A stretch of 64,000 nt of DNA, taken from Flavobacterium sp. (GTDB lineage Bacteria; Bacteroidota; Bacteroidia; Flavobacteriales; Flavobacteriaceae). Below are positions 18,401 through 27,213 of this stretch, in pieces; the stretch's first letter is position 1, and each line of letters starts with the position of its first letter. The notes below the pieces were generated by a model, which was given only the letters and a program-made list of their open reading frames with translations, was not told the origin of the DNA and did not search any database. The translations under genes were made by a program, and so were the position numbers. The stretch covers positions 1-64,000 of the forward strand of contig JADKDN010000003.1 in NCBI GenBank assembly GCA_016718345.1, in the 5' to 3' direction.

Positions 18401-21400
18401 GTTTTATCCATAGTAGCGGTATTGTTACTGTATTGTTTAAATCCTCCTTCTTCAATATCTGGGATACCATCATTATCGCTATCCACATCAACAATATCAG
18501 CTATCGAGTCTCCATCTGTGTCCACACAGTTTTGGTTGATGATAATTTGTATGTCATCAATAAAGTTACCATACGATAATCCTCCCGTCGATGAAACGGC
18601 TGAAAATGCCAAGACGATTTGAGTTTGACCAACTGGAATTGCGAAAGTACCTGAATAAGAGCCCCATGCAGTATTGCCATCGGTCATTGTTGCTACAGTT
18701 GCTACGGTTGCAAGAGTAGCTCCAAATCGAACAGCTGCTGTATCAGTACCAGATCTTCCGCGGTGTTTAATAGCCCAGTTAATTGTACCTCCTGCGCCGT
18801 TCAAACAAAATGTTTGGTATAAAGTTCCTGGTATATTAGCATTTAATTCAGCGAATTGATTTCCTGAAGCTGATGGAACACCATTAAAACCAGTACTCCA
18901 TATTTCAATAAAGTTCTCAGCACTTGTTTGCCAACCTGTTACATCTGAGGTAGGAAGAATTCTATAGGATGTTGCTGGTATTACTGGTAATTCAAAACTA
19001 CCATTTACAAACGGATCACTAATACAAGTTCCACATTCCACAGTATCTATAATTCCATCGTTATCATCATCCTGATCGGTGTTATTTTCTATTCCGTCAC
19101 CATCATTGTCAAGTAAACCTGTTCCTTGAATAGAGAATGTGTAAGGATTTTCATCGCTATCATTATTCACAATATTTATTGTTGCTGATCTTGTAAATAC
19201 AGCACTTGGATTAAAAGTTACTGAAAAAGTTGTGCTTGACCCTGCACCAATTGTTAGGGTAGCTGGATTTGCAGATATGCTAAATTCAGAGGCATTAATT
19301 CCGGTAATTGTTGGGTTAGAAATAGTCAAAGAAAGTGACCCCGTGTTAAGAATAGTAAAAGTACGGGTAACAGTTGCTAGATTTATATCTGCTGGACCAA
19401 AATCGGTTCCATCAGAAACAGAGGTTACCATATCCCCGCTTGCAATTGAAAGACCAAGTCCTTGAACCTCGATTTCTCTTGGAGTTCCTGTTCCTTGAAG
19501 ATTAAAATTATAAGGATTCTCACCGCTGTCATTATTTATGATTGCAAAAGTCGCTGATCTTGTTCCGATAGCCGTTGGAATAAATCTAATAGTAAATGTC
19601 GTACTACTAAATGCTGCAACAGTAGCTGCTGGTGCTGTTAGTATAGTAAATTCTGACGCATTAGTTCCTCCTATTGTTATTGCACCAAGTGTCAGTGCAA
19701 TGTTCCCATTGTTATAAATGGTGAAAGTTCTTGTTGCATTAGTAGAACCAAAATCAGTCCAGTCTGTAACAGAAGGGGTGATATCACCATCAGTGATTGA
19801 AGTAGCATTTCCTTGAATATCAATTTCTGGTATTACTCCAAATCCTTGTAAAGCAAAAGTATACATATTTTCATTACTATCATTGTTAGCAATATTTATG
19901 GTGGCTATTCTATTATTAATGGCTGTTGGAGCGAATGTTACTGTAAAAGTAGTTGTTCCGTATGCACCAACTGTAGCGCTTGGTGGAGTTGTAACAGTAA
20001 ATTCAGAAGCATTTGTACCAGTAAATGTAATAGTGCCAACGTTTAAAGTTATATTCCCAGTATTTCTAATTGTAAAAGTTCTTGTTCCAGCAACGGTACT
20101 GAAATCTGTCCAATCTGATACAGAAGGTGAGTTGTCACCGCTATTGATTGAAATAGCATTACCTTGAATGTCAATCTCTTGTGCAATTCCAGTTCCTTGA
20201 ATATCAAAAGTATAAGGATTCTCATCAGTATCATTAGTATCAATTGACAAGGTGGCAGTTTTCAAACCAACACTTGAGGGATTGAACGTTATTACAAATG
20301 AAGTACTTGAACCAATTGCAACACTTCCACTAGTTTCTGTAGTAACTGTAAAATCACTGGCATCAACATTAGAAATCATAATATATCCTAGAGTAAGTAA
20401 AGCACTACCAATATTTCTAATGGTAAAAGTTCTGGTTACGTTTGTGCCAAAGTTTCATCCAATCTGATGCAGATGGAGTAACATCTCCACTTGCTATAGA
20501 AGTCGCATTTCCTTGTAAGTCTATTTCAGGATAATTAATTGTTGCTACAACAGCAGTTCTAGGAGAAGAAGAACAAACGCCATTAACAGCCTCAACATAG
20601 AAAGTAGTAGTCGTTGAGATTACAGGTGTTACAAAGCTTGTTCCTGAACCTAACAATGTACCACCAGTCAATGAATCATACCAATTTAATGTTCCAATTG
20701 AAGCTGTTGCTCCAAGGGTAACACTTCCTGCTCCAGTTCTAGTTCTAGGTGTAGTTCCAGTTACTGTTGGAAAATTGTTTACAGTTATAGTTCCAGTAGC
20801 TGTAACAGCACCGCAACCTCCAGTGAGAGTCACCGTGTAGTTAAAAGTTCCAGATACAGTTGGAGTTCCAGTAATCGTTACTACATTCGAAGCCCAAGTA
20901 CCACTAACTCCAGTAGGAAGTCCGCTAAATGTTGCACCAGTTGCACCAGTTGTAGCATAGGTTATGTTAGTAATTGCAGTATTGATACAGCTGGATTGAG
21001 CATTAGTCCCAACAGCAGAAGTAAGTGTAGCAGTATTTGCAGGAGTCACTGTTATCGTTCCAGTAGCTGTAACAGCACCGCACCCACCAGTAAGAGTCAC
21101 TGTATAATTAAAAGTTCCAGATGCAGTTGGTGTTCCGCTAATGGTCACTACATTAGAAGCCCAGTTACCATTAACCCCAGCAGGAAGTCCGCTAAATGTA
21201 GCCCCAGTAGCCCTGGTTGTAGCATAGGTTATGTTAGTAATTCCAGTGTTGATACATCTGGTTTGAGCATTAGTTCCAACAGCAGAAGTAAGGGCTATAG
21301 TATTTGCAGGAGTCACTGTTATTGTTCCAGAAGCTGTAACAGTCCCGCAACCTCCAGTAAGAGTCACCGTATAGTTAAAAGTTCCAGATGCAGTTGGAGT

Positions 21401-23137
21401 CCCACTAATGGTCACTACATTGGAAGCCCATGTACCAGTAACCCCAGCAGGAAGTCCGCTAAATGTCGCACCTGTTGCACTTGTTGTAGTGTAAGTAATA
21501 TTTGTAATTGCAGTGTTGATACATCTGGTTTGAGCATTTGTTCCAACAGCAGATGAAAGTGCAACCGTGTTTGTAGGATTGACAGTTATAGTTCCTGTAG
21601 CTGTCGTTCCGCAACCCCCGGTAAGCGTTACCGTATAGTTAAAAGTTCCAGATGCAGTTGGAGTTCCACTAATGGTCACTACATTCGAGGCCCAAGTACC
21701 AGTAACCCCAGCAGGAAGCCCGCTGAATGTAGCACCTGTAGCACCAGTTGAAGCATATGTTATGTTAGTAATTGCAGTATTGATACATCTGGTTTGAGCA
21801 TTTGTACCAACAGCAGAAGTTAGAATAGCAGTATTTGTTAGCGTAACAGTTATAGTTCCAGTAGCTGTTACAGCACCGCAACCTCCAGTAAGAGTCACTG
21901 TATAATTAAAAGTTCCAGATGCAGTTGGTGTTCCGCTAATGGTCACTACATTAGAAGCCCAGTTACCATTAACCCCAGCAGGAAGTCCGCTAAATGTAGC
22001 CCCAGTAGCCCTGGTTGTAGCATAGGTTATGTTAGTAATTCCAGTGTTGATACATCTGGTTTGAGCATTAGTTCCAACAGCAGAAGTAAGGGCTATAGTA
22101 TTTGCAGGAGTCACTGTTATAGTTCCAGAAGCTGTAACAGCACCGCAACCTCCAGTAAGAGTCACCGTATAGTTAAAAGTTCCAGAAGCAGTAGGAGTTC
22201 CACTAATGGTCACTACATTGGAAGCCCATGTACCAGTAACCCCAGCAGGAAGTCCACTAAATGTCGCACCTGTAGCCCCTGTTGTAGCATAAGTAATATT
22301 TGTAATTGCAGTATTGATACATCTGGTTTGAGCATTTGTACCAACACTTGAGGAGAGAGTAATAGTATTTGTAGATCCACAAGACCAAGAAATAATCACT
22401 TGTCCATCAGCGCCGTCACCACCATTGGTGAATATTGTACTTGACACTCTTTCTCCGGCACCACCACCACCACCACCAGGAATTGATCCAGAGTTTCCAT
22501 CTAACGTACTATTTCCACCATTTCCGCCCATTCCTCCTCCAGCAGGAGCAGCACCAGCTGTTATAGTTGACCATGTTGCCGCACCGGATGTTCCGTTTGC
22601 AGCAGTACCAGCAGAAGATCCACCAGGACCACCTCGTCCAGTACTATTATTTCTTCCAGCACCACCTCGTCCACCAGAAAATTTTGTTGTTCCAACACCA
22701 CTCCCCGCAGCGCCACCATTACCACCAGCAGCCCCAGAAACTAGAGTTCCTGAAATTCCTCCAGCTCCTCCTTTAGCTAATAAAACGGACGTACTATCAA
22801 ACCATGAGTCTCCTCCAGCGGTTCCATTTAAAGCAGTACCAGTTCCACCAGTACCTACATTAACAGTATAAGTAACACCTGGTGTCACAGAGATAGTAGT
22901 CGATTTGCTGTAAGCTACTCCACCTCCACCGCCTCCACCATCACGGTTTGATGCGTTTCCTCCACCTGCACCACCTGCACCCCAAGCTTCTACCGTTATG
23001 GTAGTAACTCCAGCAGGACATGTCCAGGTTCCAGATGAACCAAAAGTTTGTGGACTTTGTGCGAACCCTAAAGTAGAACATAAATAAAGTCCTATTAGTA
23101 GTATCGTGTTTCTGAATGTTAAAGTAATTGTTTTCAT
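15402..23137 (-). CDS. Giant T9SS-secreted multidomain adhesin, two frameshifts
   Basis: Joined across lesions near 20443-20455 and 16545-16560, this is one protein of about 2,577 residues. In order: signal peptide ending LGFAQ; a Gly-rich domain with many GGAGG blocks; six Ig-like repeats of about 88 residues (SGTPTASGTFNYTVTLTGGCG); one more Ig-like domain with a WYDSLTGG motif; four choice-of-anchor/ASPM-type repeats starting EIDIQGNA; thrombospondin type-3 calcium repeats (DNDGDGIENNTDQDDDNDG); a carbohydrate-binding-like domain; more Asp-rich repeats; a LamG-like domain (SLMAWIDLN, WYHVAATYGGGSLKLYLNGK); and a type A T9SS sorting domain (TLYNILGQSIRTWDI, GTYIVKV). It is probably exported and held on the surface, where the calcium-binding and lectin-like parts suggest adhesion. 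Ligand unknown. Confidence 0.9.
20779..22373 (-). repeat. Six tandem ~265-base coding repeats (Ig-like domains)
   Basis: Six direct repeats of about 264-267 bases encode the Ig-like domains of the adhesin. Copies 2 and 5 (near 21839-22110 and 21040-21310) are almost identical to each other and share the variants NTGITNITYATTRATG and AGVNGNWASN that the other four lack. Six in-phase units make this region prone to copy-number change and to misassembly. Confidence 0.9.
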
Positions 23138-23146
23138 ATCTTTTTT

Positions 23147-23153
23147 CCTCCCC
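23147..23153 (-). promoter_or_regulatory. Strong Shine-Dalgarno site of the adhesin gene
   Basis: On the minus strand GGGGAGG stands 9 bases before the ATG at 23137. Shine-Dalgarno sites this strong are uncommon in Bacteroidota, and none of the neighbouring genes has one. Confidence 0.55.
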
Positions 23154-23610
23154 GAAAAATGGTATTAGTTTTTTTTCTTTTTAACCATTCAAAAATATAA
23201 CGGATAAATGGAATCACAAAATTTTTTGTCGATTAAATGCATAAAATATCGATGAAATGCATAAAATATTAAAAAAAGTAAGTAAAAAGATACATAAAAT
23301 AAATTTTAGCGATATTCTTTTTTTTGTAAATGAATACTTGAAATATTAAATAAGTAAGAATTTATTTATTTAAATGAAAGAATAAATTCAGAATCAAATA
23401 ATTAAAGAGTCTTTTAGTGTAAAAGGAACTCTTTTTGAATTTGTAGATTGTTGGGAAAACCATTTTCCAGAGAAAGATGAATTATATATTCACTTTTTGA
23501 AGTTCGTTATGACTATTAAATCGTTCAATTAAAGAAGAAGTAAAATCTACATGGTTTTGTTAAATTTTTCGGAGTACAAAATGTAGACAATAATTTCCAT
23601 TCTATAGAGC
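23154..23610. other. Gene-free region between the adhesin and tRNA-Met
   Basis: About 460 AT-rich bases without a supported gene. Two hairpins are visible: AAAGAGT (23404-23410) pairs with ACTCTTT (23428-23434) around an inner CTTTT/AAAAG stem, and TCTACAT (23546-23552) pairs with ATGTAGA (23581-23587). The plus strand from about 23390 to 23532 reads open without an ATG (TLFEFVDCWENHFPEKDE) and ends TIKSFN; it could be a coding relic. There is also a near-direct repeat AATGCATAAAATAT at about 23236 and 23259. Confidence 0.4.
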
Positions 23611-23638
23611 AAAAAATCCCAACCATTTCTGATTGGGA
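23611..23638 (-). terminator. Terminator of tRNA-Met
   Basis: TCCCAA/TTGGGA form a stem around a 10-base loop. On the minus strand it is followed by a run of six T, just after the tRNA 3' end. Confidence 0.75.
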
Positions 23639-23642
23639 CTTG

Positions 23643-23716
23643 TAGCGAGAGGGAGATTTGAACTCCCGACCTCAGGGTTATGAATCCTGCGCTCTAACCG
23701 ACTGAGCTACCTCGCC
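23643..23716 (-). tRNA. tRNA-Met (CAT)
   Basis: A 74-base cloverleaf on the minus strand: acceptor GGCGAGG pairs with TCTCGCT (two G-U pairs), D arm GCTCAG, anticodon loop TTCATAA with CAT at 23680-23682, T arm GGGAG/CTCCC with TTCAAAT, and discriminator A. The following ACA suggests only a partly encoded CCA. The acceptor and D-arm sequence match elongator tRNA-Met of Bacteroidota rather than initiator. A CAT-anticodon tRNA-Ile2 is possible in principle but usually has a different acceptor stem. Confidence 0.93.
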
Positions 23717-23859
23717 ATTTTGTAGGCACATCCTTGAATGCGGGTGCAAATATAGAATATATATCAAAGGGAACAAATATTAAAAGCAAAAAAAATAATT
23801 TTAAAAATGCTTTTTTTTTGATTTAATATTTATATATTTCACCAAAATAAAATAACAAA

Positions 23860-24252
23860 ATGAACCTTAAATCAAGATACGAATTAGAGTTTCCAATTAA
23901 TTCTTCACCACAATTGCTATATCAGTATATATCAACTCCTTCGGGATTGTCAGAATGGTTTGCAGATAACGTAAATTCAAGAGGAGAATATTTCACTTTT
24001 ATATGGAATGATTCTGAAGAGAATGCAAGATTGTCATCAAAAAAGACGGGAGAGAAAATTAAGTTTCGATGGATTGATGAAGATAAAAAAGATACGGATT
24101 ATTACTTTGAGTTGAAGATTCTTGAAGATGAAATTACTAAAGATGTGTCCTTATTGGTAGTTGATTTTGCGCATGCAGATGAGTTAGATGAAGCAAAATT
24201 ATTATGGGAAAATCAAATATCAGACCTGAAACATGTTATAGGTTCTGTATAG
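23860..24252 (+). CDS. START-like domain protein (AHSA1-related)
   Basis: The 130-residue protein matches the small START-like/AHSA1 family: YELEFPINSSPQLLYQYISTP, then SGLSEWFADNV, FTFIWNDSEENARL and a C-terminal helix. Such proteins have a helix-grip fold with a hydrophobic cavity. The ligand and role are unknown, though the gene is conserved in Flavobacteriia. A -7-like box TATATTTC at 23833-23840 precedes the ATG, and a strong terminator follows at 24279. Confidence 0.85.
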   Translation: MNLKSRYELEFPINSSPQLLYQYISTPSGLSEWFADNVNSRGEYFTFIWNDSEENARLSSKKTGEKIKFRWIDEDKKDTDYYFELKILEDEITKDVSLLVVDFAHADELDEAKLLWENQISDLKHVIGSV

Positions 24253-24269
24253 AATTCTTTTTTTAGACT

Positions 24270-24277
24270 TATATTTG
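24270..24277 (+). promoter_or_regulatory. -7 box directly before a terminator
   Basis: TATATTTG matches TAnnTTTG and lies 36 bases before the ATG of the aminotransferase gene. The terminator of the previous gene begins two bases later, so a transcript from this box would start inside the hairpin. Confidence 0.5.
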
Positions 24278-24278
24278 T

Positions 24279-24312
24279 CCCGTCTCATTCTAAAAATGAG
24301 ACGGGATTTTTT
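24279..24312 (+). terminator. Rho-independent terminator of the START-like gene
   Basis: An 11-base-pair stem CCCGTCTCATT/AATGAGACGGG with a 5-base loop is followed by A and six T. The next ATG begins right after the T-run. Confidence 0.85.
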
Positions 24313-25143
24313 ATGATTAATTATAACGGACAATTATATTCTTCTGAAACAATTTTATCGAATTCCAATAGGGGATTTCTCTACGGGGATGCTGTTTTCG
24401 AGACAGTAAAAATAGTTAACAGCAAGATTCTTTTTCTTGAAGACCATTATTTTAGACTGATGTCTGCCATGCGAATTGTGAGGATGGAAATTCCTATGAA
24501 TTTTACCATGGAATATTTTGAAGAGCAAATTCTTATACTTGTAAACACCTTAAATTATTCCCAATCTGCGAGAGCCAGAATAACCGTTTTCAGAGAAGAT
24601 GGAGGCAACTACTTGCCAGAAACTAATACTGTTTCCTATTTAATTTCAGCTAGTAAATTACAAAGTGAGCATTACTCCATTGTGAATAACCAGTATGAAG
24701 TAGATTTATATAAAGACTATTATGTTGCAAAACATTTGCTTTCGTCAATAAAGACTACGAATAAAATCATAAATGTAACGGCAAGTATTTTTGCAAAAGA
24801 AAACAGTTTGGATAATTGCTTGCTGATTAATGAAAATAAAAATATAATTGAAGCGCTACAAGGAAATTTGTTTATGCTCGTTGACAATAAACTAATTACT
24901 CCACCAATTTCTGAAGGATGTTTGAATGGTATTATGCGCAAACAAATTATAAGTATTGTGAAAAAAATGCCGAAAATGGTTGTAGCTGAGGAACCAATTT
25001 CTCCTTTTTGAGCTCCAAAAAGCAAGCGAGCTTTTATAACAAATGTTATTAAAGGCATTCAACCTATTACTAGGTACAGAAAAACGGAGTACAAAACAGA
25101 TTTTGCTATAAAACTTTTACAGGAGTTAAATACCCTAATTTAG
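24313..25143 (+). CDS. Class IV aminotransferase, PabC/branched-chain type, two frameshifts
   Basis: Fold-type IV PLP enzyme, either 4-amino-4-deoxychorismate lyase (folate synthesis) or a branched-chain aminotransferase relative. Landmarks are NRGFLYGDAVFETVKI, RARITVFREDGG, the catalytic Lys in SIKTTNKIINVTAS, and the cofactor region IIEALQGNLFML with CLNGIMRK. An extra T at about 25005-25009 and a missing T near 25033-25037 break the end of the gene. Corrected, it reads EEPISPFELQKASELFITNVIKGIQPI and stops at 25141-25143, so the two shifts cancel. I favour the PabC-like assignment by size (about 276 residues) but cannot exclude the other. The end overlaps convergent yqgE by 9 bases. Confidence 0.82.
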
Positions 25144-25695
25144 TAGTGGATTTTCAGGTGCGTTAGACCATATTATGTAGTCTCCACCTAATTCTAAAAT
25201 TTTTTCTTTCCAAAAATCAGTGGTAGATTTCCCTATGATTTTATTTTGGTATAGATTTTCTGCAATAATCCATGAGTTTGTTTCCATTTCATTTTCTAAT
25301 TGCATTGTTTCCCAACCTGTATAGCCAAGAAAGAAACGAACATTATCTTTCTTTATTTTTCCTTCATTTATTAAATTTCTGGTCAATTCAAAATCACCTC
25401 CCCAAAAAATTCCACTAGAAATTTCGATGCTGTTGGTAATTAATTCGGGAACATTGTGAATGAAGTAAAGATTATCTTGTTCAACAGGACCACCATTATA
25501 AATTTTGAAGTTCGCATCTATATCTGGAACTAGATCTTTAATAGTGTATTTTAAAGGTTTGTTTAGAATAAATCCAACAGAGCCCTCTTTGTTGTGTTCG
25601 GCCAATAATATGACAGAGCGGTTAAATGATATATCGCCAATTATAGAAGGTTCTGCAACGAGTAATTGCCCTTTTTTTAATTTTTCTGAAATCAT
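25135..25695 (-). CDS. YqgE/AlgH family protein (DUF179)
   Basis: The 186-residue protein shows the family pattern: KKGQLLVAEPSIIGDISFNRSVILLAEHNKEGSVGFILNKP-type N-terminus, then YNGGPVEQDNLYFIHN and FFLGYTGWETMQLENE. The family is widespread; its role is not settled, and AlgH was first linked to transcriptional control of alginate. Frame intact, normal length. An HU gene lies upstream on the same strand, with a terminator between, so it is probably transcribed separately. Confidence 0.92.
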   Translation of the reverse strand: MISEKLKKGQLLVAEPSIIGDISFNRSVILLAEHNKEGSVGFILNKPLKYTIKDLVPDIDANFKIYNGGPVEQDNLYFIHNVPELITNSIEISSGIFWGGDFELTRNLINEGKIKKDNVRFFLGYTGWETMQLENEMETNSWIIAENLYQNKIIGKSTTDFWKEKILELGGDYIIWSNAPENPLLN

Positions 25696-25754
25696 TTTAT
25701 TGTAATTTTTAATAAATTTAACACATTTTTTTTTAATTGTGCAAATAAATTCTG

Positions 25755-25789
25755 TAAAAAATAAAAAAGTCCTCCAATAGGAAGACTTT
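25755..25789 (-). terminator. Terminator of the HU gene
   Basis: A 10-position stem (AAAGTC...GACTTT with inner CC/GG and one mismatch, loop AATA) at 25766-25789 is followed on the minus strand by a T-rich run. Confidence 0.75.
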
Positions 25790-25814
25790 AATGTATTGTG
25801 AAATAAACTTTTTA

Positions 25815-26087
25815 CTAGTTTACTGAACCTTCTAATTCTGCACCAGCCTTAAATTTAACTACATTTTTAGCAGCAATTTTAATTGTTTTTCCTGTTTGAG
25901 GATTTCTTCCGTCTCTAGCAGCTCTTTTAGAAACTGACCAAGATCCAAAACCTACTAAAGATACTCTTCCACCTTTTTTCAAGGTACCACCTACATTTCC
26001 TAAAAATGACTCTAAAGCTAATTTTGCAGCTGCTTTTGTAATTCCTGCATCAGCAGCAATAGCATCGATTAATTCTGATTTGTTCAT
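25815..26087 (-). CDS. HU family nucleoid-associated DNA-binding protein
   Basis: HU bends and compacts DNA as a dimer. The 90-residue form (start at MNKSELIDAI, 26087) is the usual length. An upstream in-frame ATG would add ten residues not seen in HU proteins. The sequence shows AAKLALESF, the core GGRVSLVGFGSWSV, and the DNA-arm signature GRNPQTGKTIKIAA. It is a monocistronic unit with its own terminator. Two TGTTGATAA boxes lie 100-128 bases upstream. Confidence 0.95.
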   Translation of the reverse strand: MNKSELIDAIAADAGITKAAAKLALESFLGNVGGTLKKGGRVSLVGFGSWSVSKRAARDGRNPQTGKTIKIAAKNVVKFKAGAELEGSVN

Positions 26088-26186
26088 AATAATAGTTATT
26101 AATTGTTGGTTAAACATATTTTTACTATAACAAATTTAATAGGAATTCCTTACTACACAAGAGATTTAGAGTGTTTTTAGTGGATT

Positions 26187-26215
26187 TGTTGATAACTCGA
26201 ATGTTTTGTTGATAA
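26187..26215 (+). promoter_or_regulatory. Two DnaA-box-like sites
   Basis: TGTTGATAA occurs at 26187-26195 and 26207-26215, in the same orientation and 20 bases apart (two helical turns). The reverse complement TTATCAACA is one base from the DnaA box TTATCCACA. A third copy is at 33768-33776. DnaA binding is only a suggestion. Confidence 0.3.
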
Positions 26216-26264
26216 AGGACTGCTTTTTTGTCTCAAATTTCCTTAATTCATAGTGTTTAAGAGG

Positions 26265-27213
26265 CTAAAGGGCATTTGTTATTTTAGAAAAATCCATGCC
26301 ATTTAGTAATTCGTTACTGTCCATTCTCTTTTTTCCAGGGAATTGAAGGTTAATAATTTTTATAAAACCATCTTTTACTGATATTTTCAAATCCTTTTTT
26401 TGTAGAAACTATTTTACCAATAGTTAAGGTTTGTTTTCTTTTTCAAATTCAGCTTCGTATATTTTAATATTCCATTCTTGATTTCCATCACTGAAAAAAC
26501 ACCAAGCTGAAGGGATAAGGGAAAGCCCTCTAATAAGGTTGCAAATTTCTGTTCCTGATTTTGACCAATCAATCTTACAATTTTCCTTGTCTAATTTGTG
26601 AGCTGTTTTTATGGGATTTTTATCTTCTTGAATTGTTGTAATTACATTGCCTTTTTCAATTATAGCTAGTGTTTCTAATACTGTTTTGCTGCCTAACTGC
26701 ATTAATCGGTCGTGTAAATGTCCCGCATTTTCATTTGCTCCAATTTCGATTTCTGAACTTAAAATCATTGCTCCTGTATCAATTTTGTCGTCAATAAAAA
26801 AAGTAGTGACTCCAGTTTTGGTTTCACCATTTATAATTGCCCAATTAATAGGAGCAGCACCGCGGTAATTAGGTAGAAGTGATGCATGCAGATTGAAGGT
26901 TCCCAATTTTGGCATGCGCCATACAACTTCTGGTAACATTCTGAAAGCAACAACAACTTGTAAATTTGCTTCTAAGCTTTTTAATTCAGCTAAAAAAGAC
27001 TCGTCCTTGAGATTTTTTGGTTGCAGCAAATGTAAATTATTTGCCATAGCATATTCTTTTTACTGCAGAGTACTTGATTTTTTGGCCACGACCAGCAGGT
27101 TTGTCAGCAGCAGTAATTACTCCTACCACTTCATAGTTGTTTTTAATGATGCTATCTAGAATTCCTACTGCAAATTCGGGAGTTCCCATAAAGACAATAC
27201 GTAATTTTTCCAT
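26265..27213 (-). CDS. fmt: Methionyl-tRNA formyltransferase Fmt, three frameshifts
   Basis: Fmt formylates initiator Met-tRNA with 10-formyl-THF. Read from ATG 27211-27213 the protein begins EKLRIVFMGTPEFAVGIL. One extra A near 27055-27061 shifts it to the long middle part with the catalytic region FNLHASLLPNYRGAAPINW and Asp in DDKIDTGAMI. Near 26424-26430 a base is missing, and near 26400-26406 one is extra. The corrected C-terminal domain reads KISVKDGFIKIINLQFPGKKRM and stops at 26265-26267. Corrected length is about 315 residues, normal. The start overlaps the recQ stop by one base (TAATG), which indicates coupling. All three lesions are in or beside A/T runs. Confidence 0.88.

Noticed and set aside
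20779..22373. Regular direct repeats that could suggest a CRISPR or satellite array
   Set aside because: The units are about 265 bases, in phase with a long frame, and encode Ig-like domains. No short repeats with unique spacers are present.
20996..22871. Open plus-strand frames opposite the adhesin (Ser/Cys-rich and Pro/Ala-rich)
   Set aside because: They are mirror images of the repeats and of the Gly-rich domain. Composition and lack of any family match mark them as shadows.
23643..23716. tRNA-Ile2 with CAT anticodon
   Set aside because: Acceptor GGCGAGG and the rest of the body match elongator tRNA-Met of Bacteroidota. No sequence hint favours Ile2.
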